64,000 nucleotides of DNA. It comes from Sphingorhabdus pulchriflava (lineage in GTDB: Bacteria > Pseudomonadota > Alphaproteobacteria > Sphingomonadales > Sphingomonadaceae). The translations under genes were made by a program, and so were the position numbers. Shown here one piece after another: positions 36,827 to 47,394 of the stretch; position 1 is the first letter of the stretch; every line of letters begins with the position of its first letter. Location of the stretch: positions 1,364,001 to 1,428,000 of the forward strand of contig NZ_QRGP01000001.1 in the NCBI RefSeq assembly GCF_003367235.1. The letters are read 5' to 3'. Below the pieces are notes generated by a model that saw only the letters and a list, made by a program, of their open reading frames with translations, ran no database searches and was not told the DNA's origin.

Positions 36827-37768
36827 TTATGGTGCCTTTGACGCACCGAAATCATGGACAAAAAGACCAGATTTGCGGCTGTCAAACTGCGCCTGCAATG
36901 TGCACGACTTCGCCTTAAATTTTTTGCAGCCGGCTTGGGCCGCTTCCTTCGCACGCTTAGACGAATTTTCGGTGGTTGCGTTGTGATTTCCGTCGAAGCG
37001 ATACGCTTGGACAAACCCATTTCCGGTCAACGTGTTAACTTCACAGGGACGCGAAGTTGCGTCGACGCAGGCCTTGATCGCCGCTGCCGTCGCTTCATCG
37101 GCACTGCGGTAACCGCTCGCGACATAAAGCTTGTCGTTATATCCGAAATTACCTTTAACCCACGCAGAGGCAGCGAAATATTTGCGCACGGACGCCCCCG
37201 GTGAACGGTTGCCGGTGCTAGACTTGATCTTTGCGAACACTTCACATTGCAGCAACTGCTTGGCAGAACATTCATCCAGCAACTTTTTACTTCCCTCACG
37301 CTCCCATGCATTGGTGAAATATCCCTCATGGTCTCGGATGATCGTTATTGATGAATTCCACCACTTGTCACCTCTTGTACAGCCTCCGCCCATCACCTTG
37401 TTGCAAGCATTGAGAGCAACATTTTCTCCGACATTGTCCTTGTAGACATAATTGCCAGCCACCCAGACATCTGAAGCATTAGGATGCCAGACCAGCACCG
37501 CATGTGATTCGTTCGGCGTTGTATCCGCAGCAGGAGAGTCGGCGTTTTCACGTCCATCAGAAGCACAGATGGGTATGTCAGCAACACCGTGCGAACCGCC
37601 CGTTATCCCGACCTGCACTTCGCCCGGACCGGGACCGTTCGGACACACAAAAGTTTGTGCTGAGACTGCCATAGGCCAGAACAAAAACGAGGTGAGAAGG
37701 CCAAATAAGACGAACCGAAACACTACTGCATATCTACTCCCACTTCCAATATGAGCAATCCAGAACAT
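36827..37768 (-). CDS. Exported DUF4189-domain protein
   Basis: 313 residues. A signal peptide (hydrophobic 15-36, ending VSA-QT) leads to two tandem DUF4189-like regions: about 90-180 (ESHAVLVWHPNASDVWVAGN, then EVFA after LLQCEVFA) and 185-280 (VRKYFAASAWVKGNFGYNDK, ATAAAIKACVDA). The cysteine spacing (ALNACNKVMGGGC, KACVDATSRPC) fits the family, whose role is unknown. AGGAGG lies 11 bases upstream of ATG 37768. The gene appears AT-richer than the neighbouring cluster. Confidence 0.75.
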   Translation of the reverse strand: MFWIAHIGSGSRYAVVFRFVLFGLLTSFLFWPMAVSAQTFVCPNGPGPGEVQVGITGGSHGVADIPICASDGRENADSPAADTTPNESHAVLVWHPNASDVWVAGNYVYKDNVGENVALNACNKVMGGGCTRGDKWWNSSITIIRDHEGYFTNAWEREGSKKLLDECSAKQLLQCEVFAKIKSSTGNRSPGASVRKYFAASAWVKGNFGYNDKLYVASGYRSADEATAAAIKACVDATSRPCEVNTLTGNGFVQAYRFDGNHNATTENSSKRAKEAAQAGCKKFKAKSCTLQAQFDSRKSGLFVHDFGASKAP

Positions 37769-38046
37769 AGGTAGCAGCTCCTCCTAACGCGTCTCCGAAG
37801 GCGCTCACCTCGTCCATTTGCGCCACGGCGCTGTTGGCAACATACCGAATCCAAGAAGCTCCGGCATGAATCTTTATCTCACATGTGATGAAGAAGTTTA
37901 AAGGACTAAGATGTATTAGTAGCATAAAACACTATACCACTATCGCGGGCAGCATATGAATCGTCTTGGCATGCGCGACTTGCAAAGCCGTGAAGGAAAT
38001 ATACTGTCCGGAAAAAACCACATTAACTGGTTAGAGGAGAGGGATA

Positions 38047-39666
38047 ATGATCTGGCATTTCGCCGATGTGTTTGACACGATCGCATCGCTGGCTCCCGAT
38101 CAAATTGCATTGATAAATGGCGATACCCACCGCAGCTGGCGCGATTATGAGGATCGGTCTGCGCGGCTTGCCAATGCGCTTTTGGCGGCGGGACTGAAAC
38201 CTGACGCCAAGACAGCAATTTATGCACATAATTCGAACGCCTATCTCGAAGCGCAATATGCATCTTTCAAGGCGCGCACCGTGCCGATCAATGTCAATTA
38301 TCGCTATGTTGAACATGAGCTGACCTATTTGTTCGACAATGGAGACGTCGAAGCCGTATTTTTCGATGCCAAGTTCGCACCGAGGCTGGCAGCAATCCGT
38401 GACCACTTGCCAAAGCTGAAACTGTTTGTGCAGATCGACGACGGGTCGGGCGAAACCCTTGCCGGTGCGCAAGACTTTGAGGCGCTTATTGCAACCAATG
38501 CGCCCCTGCCCCGGCTCGATTATGGCGAAGACGATATTTACATGATCTACACCGGTGGCACGACCGGTATGCCGAAGGGCGTGATGTACCGGCATGGTGA
38601 CCTTAGCGCAGGTATTGCGTCAGCGTTGCTGGGTCCGGAAGTGGTTGAGCCGTCGCCCGAAATGTTGGTCGCCGTGGTTCAGGCACTGAAAGAAGCCGGA
38701 GCCGCCCCCATCTCGCTGCCGGCCTGCCCGTTGATGCACGGCACCGGTATGTGGATCGGAGCCTTTTTTGCGCATTTTGCCGGCGGCGCAGTGGCGACCA
38801 TCAGCGACGAAAAATTCGATCCCGACGCAATTTGGGCCTTCATTGAACGTAAGCGCGTGAACGCCGTGGCGATTGTAGGCGACGCCTTTGCCAAGCCGAT
38901 GCTTGCTGCGTTGCGCGAAGCGGAGGCGCGCGGCCAGCATTATGACCTGACTTCGCTAAAGGTAATCGGTTCATCAGGCGTTATGTTCTCCAGCGAGGTG
39001 AAGCGCGGATTGCTCGAATATATCGATGTTGAAATCCGTGATTCGATTGGATCGACAGAAGGCGCAATGGGCGGATCGGTCGTGTCGCGTTCGCTACCCC
39101 CGGTCGACACCGCAAAATTTGCGTTTAATCCGACCACCAAGGTCTTCAACGACCGGGATGAGGAAGTGCAACCGGGATCAGATGAAATCGGCATGATCGC
39201 CAATGGCGGCGTCGTACCTGTCGGTTATTTCAAAGACCCGGAAAAAAGCGCCAAGACGTTCCGTTCGATTGCGGGGGTGCGCTATTCCTTCCCGGGCGAT
39301 TTTGCACAAGTGACCGCCGATGGTACACTCGTCCTGCTGGGGCGCGGTTCCGTTTGTATCAACACCGGGGGCGAGAAAGTCTTTCCGGAAGAGGTCGAGG
39401 AAGCGCTGAAAGCGCATGGCGACATTTGGGACGCGCTGGTCGTCGGGGTTCCGGACGAACGATTTGGCGAACGTGTCGTTGCTGTCTTGTCGGCCAAAGA
39501 AGGCGCATCGGTCAATGAAGCGGCACTTCTGGATTTTGCCCGCACCCGGCTCGCAGGCTATAAAATGCCCCGCCAGCTTGTCTTTGTCGAAACAGTGCAG
39601 CGCGCCGCCAATGGCAAGGCTGACTATAAATGGGCGAAAGAGGTTGCGCTGGGAAGCGGTGCCTAA
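38047..39666 (+). CDS. Acyl-CoA synthetase (AMP-forming)
   Basis: 539 residues. AMP-binding motif YTGGTTGMPKG at 168-178, then DSIGSTEGAMGG (A5-like) and GRGSVCINTGGEKVFPEEVE (A8 hinge) with the C-terminal lysine in RAANGKADYKW. It activates a carboxylic acid, probably fatty or aromatic, to the CoA thioester via acyl-adenylate. GGAGAGGG precedes ATG 38047. It is a single gene; two hairpins lie downstream. The natural substrate is unknown. Confidence 0.92.
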   Translation: MIWHFADVFDTIASLAPDQIALINGDTHRSWRDYEDRSARLANALLAAGLKPDAKTAIYAHNSNAYLEAQYASFKARTVPINVNYRYVEHELTYLFDNGDVEAVFFDAKFAPRLAAIRDHLPKLKLFVQIDDGSGETLAGAQDFEALIATNAPLPRLDYGEDDIYMIYTGGTTGMPKGVMYRHGDLSAGIASALLGPEVVEPSPEMLVAVVQALKEAGAAPISLPACPLMHGTGMWIGAFFAHFAGGAVATISDEKFDPDAIWAFIERKRVNAVAIVGDAFAKPMLAALREAEARGQHYDLTSLKVIGSSGVMFSSEVKRGLLEYIDVEIRDSIGSTEGAMGGSVVSRSLPPVDTAKFAFNPTTKVFNDRDEEVQPGSDEIGMIANGGVVPVGYFKDPEKSAKTFRSIAGVRYSFPGDFAQVTADGTLVLLGRGSVCINTGGEKVFPEEVEEALKAHGDIWDALVVGVPDERFGERVVAVLSAKEGASVNEAALLDFARTRLAGYKMPRQLVFVETVQRAANGKADYKWAKEVALGSGA

Positions 39667-39685
39667 CTGGCTGACACACAGCTTT

Positions 39686-39746
39686 TGATACAATTGGATA
39701 AACTGTATCAACACCCTGTTCGCGAGAGTTAATCTCGCGTTCAGGG
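39686..39746 (+). other. Two consecutive stem-loops after the acyl-CoA synthetase gene
   Basis: First stem: TGATACA (39686-39692) with TGTATCA (39704-39710). Second: CCCTG-TT-CGCGAGA (39714-39727), loop GTTAA, TCTCGCG-TT-CAGGG (39733-39746). Neither has a following T-run, so they may act as 3'-end protecting structures, weak terminators or an operator for the next gene. Confidence 0.5.
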
Positions 39747-39802
39747 CGGAAAGCAGAATTCGGCAGTGCGACCACATCCAATCGGTTCGCCAGAAAGTTC
39801 CT

Positions 39803-40219
39803 GTGATCCGGAAAACATACACCCTGCCGATCCTGTTGCCCCTGCTGGTTCTGGGTTGGTCAGCCAAAGCTGACGATTTACCGCAGGGAAGCGCATCTGC
39901 ATTGCCCGAGAAGATTTCCTTTCTGGTCACTTTCGGCGAAGAAATATGCCCCGACGCCTCCGACCCCGATGAGATCGTCGTTTGCGCAACAGCGCCGGAA
40001 GGCGACCGTTATCGTATTCCAAAGGAACTGCGCAAAGGTGAGGAAGAAGCGACCGCCAGCCAGTCGTGGACATCAGCGGTCGAAAGTTTGGACGATTCCG
40101 CGCGCGTCATGCGGCCGAACAGTTGCTCGGTGGTCGGCACAGGCGGCTTTACGGGCTGCACACAGGCTATGCTGCGCGAATGGTTCGCCGCCCGACGCGG
40201 AACGATTGACGCGAACTAA
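39803..40219 (+). CDS. Exported small protein of a sphingomonad family, function unknown
   Basis: 138 residues from GTG 39803, the only start that keeps the signal peptide (hydrophobic 8-20, cleavage about AKA-DD). The mature part has ICPDASDPDEIVVCA, GDRYRIPKELR and a C-terminal SCSVVGTGGFTGCTQAMLREW. The DPDEIVVCA...RYRIPK pattern recurs in small periplasmic proteins of Sphingomonadales from my general knowledge, but no function is known. Four cysteines could form two disulfides. It is convergent with the peptidase gene, six bases apart. Confidence 0.75.
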   Translation: MIRKTYTLPILLPLLVLGWSAKADDLPQGSASALPEKISFLVTFGEEICPDASDPDEIVVCATAPEGDRYRIPKELRKGEEEATASQSWTSAVESLDDSARVMRPNSCSVVGTGGFTGCTQAMLREWFAARRGTIDAN

Positions 40220-40225
40220 GCCGGT

Positions 40226-41638
40226 TTATTTGTCTGCATATATCTGCACCAGCCGGTGCAGATAATCGCGACCGTCATAAACCGATTTGACCCGCAACCG
40301 TTCATTCAATCCGTGCACGCCACCGCCATCAGCTTCGTAGAAGATACCCGGAATGCCATAGGTTGGAATGCCGATCAGCGCGGTCATTGTCGCATCGGTC
40401 GCCCCGGTAGACATTGTGGGGACGAGCGGGACACCTGGAAAAACCTCCCCCGCCAATTTGATTGCCGGATCAAGAATGCGCTTGTCGAGCGGCGGTGGTA
40501 CCGCCATCGGCCGATGCGGCTTGCGCAGACTGACTTCAACGCGCGGATTGGCAATGGCCTTTTCAATAGCGCTCTGCGTATCTTCGGTGCTCATACCGGG
40601 CACGATACGGCAATTGACGACACCCTTCGCCCGCTGTGGCAACGCGTTGGGCGCGTGGCCGGCATCCAGCATCGTGGCCACACATGTGGTGCGCAAAGTA
40701 GAATTCAGTACAGGGTCGGCTGAAAGGATAGCGGCAGCCTGCTCATTGCTTTCATCAGCCAGCAGGTCTGCAATCGCCTTTTGTCCGGCAGCGGGTGCTG
40801 TTGGCGCCATCTGCGTCAGAAATGCCCGCGTCGTGTCGTTCAACTGCACCGGAAATCCGAGCCGCTTTACCGCCACAATGGCTTCGGCCAGATCATAGAT
40901 CGCATTGTCGGGGCGCGGGACAGAGCTGTGTCCACCGGGGTTTGTTGCTTCCAGATCGAATATCCGGTTCGCCTTTTCGCCGACTTGGATTGCCAGAAAT
41001 TGCGGTTTGCCATTCTTATCGAGCCGACCGCCCCCGCCTTCATTCAATGCGAATTCGGCGGATAGCGTTTCAGGCATGTTGCGCGCGAGCCATTCGGCAC
41101 CATTAAGTGCCTTGCTCGAACTTTCCTCTCCGCAAGTTGCGGCCAGCTTGATTGTACGTTTGGACTTAAAGCTTGCCTTTTTGAAACGGATCAGGCTGTC
41201 GACCCAAATCGCGGCCTGCACCTTGTCATCAGCGACCCCGCGCGCATAGAAAAATCCATCCTCCTCCACCAGCGTGAACGGATCCCTCGTCCAGTCTTCG
41301 CGCTTGGCTTCGACAACGTCTATGTGGGCCAACAGCAGCATTGGCTTTAACATCTTGGACGTTCCCTTATACTCAGCAACCAGATTGCCCTCACGTTCAT
41401 AACCCGGGACAACGATCACCTTGGCCTCGTCCTTGGTGAACCCGGCATCGTGCATGCGTTTGGCCAGTTGATTGGCTGCGATAGTGCAACTGCCGTTTGA
41501 ATAGGCGGTGTTCGTGTTGACTAGTTCGGCATAGAGCTCGCGAAACGCCGTTTGATCGGGGCGGAGTTGTTGCGCCGATACCGCCACGGTAGCCATGGTC
41601 GCCAAACCCGCAGCCAGCATCCATTTTGAAGTGCCCAT
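40226..41638 (-). CDS. Exported M20-family metallopeptidase
   Basis: 470 residues with a signal peptide (AAGLATMATVAVSA-QQ). M20 zinc motifs: LLLAHIDVVEAKREDWTRDP (first His and Asp), the YARGVADDK bridging Asp, and ATCGEESSSKALNG (general-base Glu). A dimerisation domain (about 215-335) interrupts the catalytic domain, and the last His is in PGIFYEADGGGVHGLNE. Such enzymes cleave dipeptides or N-acyl amino acids in the periplasm. Divergent from the small membrane protein gene at 41811. Confidence 0.92.
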   Translation of the reverse strand: MGTSKWMLAAGLATMATVAVSAQQLRPDQTAFRELYAELVNTNTAYSNGSCTIAANQLAKRMHDAGFTKDEAKVIVVPGYEREGNLVAEYKGTSKMLKPMLLLAHIDVVEAKREDWTRDPFTLVEEDGFFYARGVADDKVQAAIWVDSLIRFKKASFKSKRTIKLAATCGEESSSKALNGAEWLARNMPETLSAEFALNEGGGGRLDKNGKPQFLAIQVGEKANRIFDLEATNPGGHSSVPRPDNAIYDLAEAIVAVKRLGFPVQLNDTTRAFLTQMAPTAPAAGQKAIADLLADESNEQAAAILSADPVLNSTLRTTCVATMLDAGHAPNALPQRAKGVVNCRIVPGMSTEDTQSAIEKAIANPRVEVSLRKPHRPMAVPPPLDKRILDPAIKLAGEVFPGVPLVPTMSTGATDATMTALIGIPTYGIPGIFYEADGGGVHGLNERLRVKSVYDGRDYLHRLVQIYADK

Positions 41639-41751
41639 TTACCCCTCCCCATTCCAGTGTTGCGGCACAGGCTATCTGCCAAGACCGCATAGTTCAACCG
41701 GTGAAACTTCTCCCACCCAGTCAGGCATTCCAAGTCAGCAAAAATTTCCAG

Positions 41752-41777
41752 TTGACACAATGGAACATATATAGAAC
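41752..41777 (+). promoter_or_regulatory. LexA-type box (GAAC-N7-GAAC) with -35 element
   Basis: GAAC at 41763-41766 and GAAC at 41774-41777 are separated by seven bases (ATATATA). This direct repeat is the alphaproteobacterial LexA box, GTTC-N7-GTTC read on the other strand. TTGACA lies just upstream (41752-41757), so the box covers the spacer and -10 region, where a repressor would block transcription of the gene at 41811. Confidence 0.65.
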
Positions 41778-41810
41778 ATTAGCCAAATACCAAGTGATTC
41801 GGAGGATCAA

Positions 41811-42062
41811 ATGTCATTCATCGCTGCAACCCTATTCGCTGTCGCCTTCCTGTTGTCGGCCTATGCCATCCTCCTGACGCTGGCACAAAAATGGGATCGT
41901 ATCGAACAGGTAGTGGCTATGCAGGGTTCCCCCGTCGAACGCGTCATTCATTTGGGCACGGTGCGCTACACAGGTCAGCGTCTGCGCCTCGTTGTTGTCA
42001 ACGAACTGGAGCCGCATCCCGAGCAACAGGCCTTCGCCTTTGGTCGCCTGCGCGCGGCTTAA
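41811..42062 (+). CDS. Small single-pass membrane protein, candidate SOS-regulated
   Basis: 83 residues. GGAGG lies five bases before ATG 41811. One uncharged membrane segment at the N-terminus (FIAATLFAVAFLLSAYAILL, residues 3-22) is followed by a basic flank (QKWDRIEQ) and a soluble tail with VERVIHLGTVRYTGQRLRLV, then a charged end. The positive flank favours a cytoplasmic C-terminus. I do not recognise the family. The LexA-type box upstream and a strong terminator downstream make it a one-gene transcript that DNA damage may induce, like the small membrane division inhibitor SidA of Caulobacter, though no homology is visible. Confidence 0.75.
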   Translation: MSFIAATLFAVAFLLSAYAILLTLAQKWDRIEQVVAMQGSPVERVIHLGTVRYTGQRLRLVVVNELEPHPEQQAFAFGRLRAA

Positions 42063-42083
42063 CCCCTCCCATCTTCCCCAAGC

Positions 42084-42123
42084 AAAAGGCCCTGCTGCAA
42101 TCCAAATGCAGCAGGGCCTTTTT
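42084..42123 (+). terminator. Strong intrinsic terminator after the small membrane protein gene
   Basis: AAGGCCCTGCTGCA (42086-42099) pairs perfectly with TGCAGCAGGGCCTT (42107-42120) over a seven-base loop, flanked by AAAA and TTTTT, so it may work in both directions. It begins 21 bases after the stop. Confidence 0.92.
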
Positions 42124-42147
42124 GTTTGGGCGCCAATGTCGGGCAAC

Positions 42148-42176
42148 AAAAAAGGCGGAACCCAGGGTTCCGCCTT
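42148..42176 (-). terminator. Intrinsic terminator after the HU gene
   Basis: On the minus strand AAGGCGGAAC and GTTCCGCCTT form a ten-pair stem around CCTGG, followed by a T-run (42153-42148). It lies 26 bases after the HU stop and back-to-back with the plus-strand terminator. Confidence 0.9.
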
Positions 42177-42202
42177 AATTGTTTCGCGAATGCGTATGAA
42201 AC

Positions 42203-42475
42203 TTAGTTCACGGCATCCTTGAGTGCCTTGCCAGCCTTGAACTTGGGCTGGTTCGAAGCAGGGATCTTCATCTCTTCACCGGTGCGCGGGTTGCGACCGG
42301 TCGAAGCCTTGCGCTTGGCAACAGCGAAGGTGCCGAAGCCAACGAGGCGAACTTCGCCACCCTTTTTGAGCGCCTTTGTGATGGCGTCAAAGGTAGCTTC
42401 CACTGCCTTGCCTGCATCGGTTTTGCTGAGGCCGCTTGCATCTGCAACGGCTGCGACGAGATCATTCTTGTTCAT
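42203..42475 (-). CDS. hupB: DNA-binding protein HU
   Basis: 90 residues, the full HU length. MNKNDLVAAVADASGLSKTD begins the helical dimer region; GFGTFAVAKRKASTGRNPRT is the start of the DNA-binding arm, with KIPASNQPKFKAGKALKDAV at the end. HU bends and compacts DNA. The lon gene lies upstream on the same strand, but a terminator separates them, so HU has its own promoter in 42476-42680. Confidence 0.96.
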   Translation of the reverse strand: MNKNDLVAAVADASGLSKTDAGKAVEATFDAITKALKKGGEVRLVGFGTFAVAKRKASTGRNPRTGEEMKIPASNQPKFKAGKALKDAVN

Positions 42476-42550
42476 AGTATCGGGATCCCCCTCTCAAGTG
42501 AATATTCTAGACCAATTCCGGATATGGAATCGCGGCTGGGCCGGAGCGGG

Positions 42551-42579
42551 AATAAGGAGCAGAAAGCGCCTACTGTCAA
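42551..42579 (-). promoter_or_regulatory. Possible HU promoter
   Basis: On the minus strand TTGACA (42579-42574) is followed after 17 bases by CTTATT (42556-42551), about 75 bases upstream of the HU start. The -35 is perfect but the -10 is weak. Confidence 0.35.
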
Positions 42580-42686
42580 AGGAAAAATCGGCCAGAAACC
42601 GCGCTTTTCGGCGAATTGATGGATAATCTGTCGATAACTGCGCCAAATCGAATGTAACTGACGGTAAGCGAAACAAAAACACCGCC

Positions 42687-42729
42687 AAAAATGGCGCAGG
42701 ACGCGACGTCAAATGACGCCGCGCCCTGC
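42687..42729 (-). terminator. Intrinsic terminator after lon
   Basis: On the minus strand two 16-base arms (42729-42714 and 42711-42696) pair with two G-U wobbles around a two-base turn; GCCATTTTT follows. It lies 30 bases past the lon stop. Confidence 0.85.
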
Positions 42730-42759
42730 ACTGTTCCACCAATTTGGCAGATGTGCTTT

Positions 42760-45165
<2,406 letters not shown>

Positions 45166-45204
45166 TCCGACCGCACCGAAAGGCGGCGCGGTAACTTGCT
45201 CTCA

Positions 45205-45232
45205 ATATGAGCCGGATTTCGCGTCTTTCAAC
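45205..45232 (-). promoter_or_regulatory. Heat-shock (sigma-32-type) promoter of lon
   Basis: On the minus strand GTTGAA (45232-45227) and GCTCATAT (45212-45205) are 14 bases apart, close to the sigma-32 consensus CTTGAA-N13-15-CCCCATNT. It lies about 40 bases upstream of lon, a classical heat-shock gene. Confidence 0.55.
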
Positions 45233-45276
45233 AGCGCCACGCGCAATTGCCCGAATTTCCTGTGCAAAAGGCAGGG

Positions 45277-45612
45277 TTAGAACGGTAGTTTGAAGCCGGG
45301 AGGCAGCGGCAAGCCGCTCGTCATCTTGCCCATTTCGGCATTGCTCGCGCTGTCTGCCTTTTCTCGCGCGTCATTGAAGGCGGCCACGATCAAATCTTCC
45401 AGCATCTGTTTATCCGATGGGACGATCAGGCTATCATCAATGGACAGCCCGATAATCCGGCCCTTTGCGGATGCCCGAACCTTTACCAGACCACCGCCCG
45501 AAACACCTTCGACTTCGATAGTGTCCAGCTTACCTTGCGCTTCTTCCATCTGCTTCTGGATGGTTTGTGCGGCCTCTTGTGCGGCCTTCATCATATCTTC
45601 AATGCTTTTCAT
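45277..45612 (-). CDS. ybaB: YbaB/EbfC-family nucleoid-associated protein
   Basis: 111 residues. Recognised by MKSIEDMMKAAQEAAQTIQK, the VEGVSGGGLVKVRASAKGRI core and IDDSLI. The Gly/Pro-rich end (SGLPLPPGFKLPF) is typical of alphaproteobacteria. It binds DNA as a dimer; the gene nearly always follows dnaX, as here with a four-base overlap. recR, which often comes next, is absent; lon follows. Confidence 0.95.
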   Translation of the reverse strand: MKSIEDMMKAAQEAAQTIQKQMEEAQGKLDTIEVEGVSGGGLVKVRASAKGRIIGLSIDDSLIVPSDKQMLEDLIVAAFNDAREKADSASNAEMGKMTSGLPLPPGFKLPF

Positions 45613-47345
45613 GCTCTTAAGCTCCGAACCTCAGCCTGCCTGTCGGGAGAGATCAAGCGGCCTTCTACACTAACTTCCGCATCGGGAAAGGCGTCGAGCG
45701 CGGCTTTCACCAGCGGGGATTCGAGTATCTCACGATTGGCTTGCGCCTCTTGCAGCCGCTCCAATTCCAGCAATGTCGGTTGCGCATCACCTTCCGCCTC
45801 TTCGACATCCCAACGCTCGCCAGTGGCGCGGAACAATGCTTCGCGCAACTCGGTCAGAAAGCCCTGATGAACCGGCCCGGCAAGCTGATATCGCAGCGCC
45901 GGCGGCGCATGAGCAACCACCCGCATTACGTCGTGCATCGTCGCGGCGAGATTCACAAAGCCGCTCTTGTCCAGATGCGCCACCAATGCGGCAAAACTCG
46001 CAGGCAATGCGGACGTGCTTACAGTTGAAGCGGAGGACTCACCTGAAATCTGCGGCGCCGTTGCAACCGGCGTGGGCACGGGTCCATTTTGCAAGAGGCG
46101 CGCAAGCTCACCCGGGTCGGGCATGCTGGCGCCGTGCAGCACGCGCAAAAGCGCCATATCGCAACTTTCGAGTGGAAGGCTGGCACGCGCAACTTCATCA
46201 TGGCCTTTCAGCAGCAACTGCCAAAGCCGGTGGAGCACCGGAAAGGACAGCTTGTCGGCCCAGCCATCAATCTGTTCGCGCGCATCTTCGGGCAGGGTCG
46301 CATCGTGAGGGCTGCCAATTTTCGCCAGTGTTACCAGATGCACTTCGCGCAGCAGCCCAGCCAAAGTAGCGGCGGGCTCAACGCCTAGACGATATTGGCG
46401 CTTGGCTTCCTCCAATACTGCTTGCGCTTCGCCGGCCAGCAGCAATCCAAACAACCGCCGGACGGCTGAGCGGTCAGACAGCCCGAGCATTGAGCGCACC
46501 TGCGCCGCGCTGACCACGCCGTCGCCGTCAAGATCAGCATGGGCTATCGCCTGGTCAAGAATTGAGAGCCCGTCGCGTACCGAGCCTTCGGCAGCCTGCG
46601 CGACAAGCGCCAATGCTTCACCATCCGCCATCACACCTTCTTTGCCGCAAACTTCGGCAAAATGTGTGGTCAGCTTTTCGACAGAAATTCGTTTCAGATC
46701 AAACCGCTGGCACCGCGATAGCACCGTTATCGGAACCTTGTTCACCTCGGTCGTGGCGAACAGGAATTTGACATGCGCGGGGGGTTCTTCAAGCGTCTTC
46801 AGCAATGCATTGAACGCGTTTTTCGATAGCATGTGCACTTCGTCGATGATGTAAATCTTATACCGCGCCGAAACCGCAGCATAGCGCACTGCTTCAATGA
46901 TTTCGCGGACATCGTCGACACCGGTATGGCTGGCGGCATCCATTTCGATGACATCGATATGGCGCCCCTCAGCAATTGCCGTGCACGGCTCACATTTTCC
47001 GCAGGGATCGATTGTCGGCCCGCCCTGGCCGTCCGGACCGATGCAGTTCAACGCTTTGGCAATCAAGCGCGCAGTCGAGGTTTTCCCAACCCCGCGTACA
47101 CCCGTCATCAAAAAGGCGTGTGCCAACCGGTCGCGCTTTATTGCGTTACCCAGTGTCTGGACCATCGCATCCTGGCCGATTAGCTCGGCAAAATTCTGCG
47201 GACGATATTTGCGCGCGAGCACGCGGTATGGCGTTGCCGTCGCGATAGGTGGTGCAACCGGAGCAAGACCGAGCCCGAGCGCATCGTCGGGCATGTCCGG
47301 ATCGCGCTCCGGGGCAGTCTCGATCAGTGAATCGTCCATAGCCAT
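45609..47345 (-). CDS. dnaX: DNA polymerase III subunit gamma/tau
   Basis: 578 residues. The clamp-loader ATPase is clear: YRPQNFAELIGQDAMVQTLG, Walker A TGVRGVGKTSTARLIAKALN (about 80-100), zinc module DPCGKCEPCTAI, and DEVHMLSKNAFNALLKTLEE. The C-terminal third is the tau-specific region ending KAALDAFPDAEVSVEG. It loads sliding clamps and couples polymerases at the fork. I did not find a slippery site for a gamma form. It overlaps ybaB by four bases. Confidence 0.96.
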   Translation of the reverse strand: MAMDDSLIETAPERDPDMPDDALGLGLAPVAPPIATATPYRVLARKYRPQNFAELIGQDAMVQTLGNAIKRDRLAHAFLMTGVRGVGKTSTARLIAKALNCIGPDGQGGPTIDPCGKCEPCTAIAEGRHIDVIEMDAASHTGVDDVREIIEAVRYAAVSARYKIYIIDEVHMLSKNAFNALLKTLEEPPAHVKFLFATTEVNKVPITVLSRCQRFDLKRISVEKLTTHFAEVCGKEGVMADGEALALVAQAAEGSVRDGLSILDQAIAHADLDGDGVVSAAQVRSMLGLSDRSAVRRLFGLLLAGEAQAVLEEAKRQYRLGVEPAATLAGLLREVHLVTLAKIGSPHDATLPEDAREQIDGWADKLSFPVLHRLWQLLLKGHDEVARASLPLESCDMALLRVLHGASMPDPGELARLLQNGPVPTPVATAPQISGESSASTVSTSALPASFAALVAHLDKSGFVNLAATMHDVMRVVAHAPPALRYQLAGPVHQGFLTELREALFRATGERWDVEEAEGDAQPTLLELERLQEAQANREILESPLVKAALDAFPDAEVSVEGRLISPDRQAEVRSLRA

Positions 47346-47394
47346 CGAATAGGACGGCGCGGCGCTTTTGTCGAAGGGCTAATTGCTGCGCAAA

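Noticed and set aside
37734-37925. A 63-residue frame ending GDALGGAATYVLDCSYWKWE, looking like a double-glycine leader peptide
   Set aside because: The Gly-Gly codons are the AGGAGG ribosome site of the DUF4189 gene, and the frame has no good ribosome site or transporter nearby.
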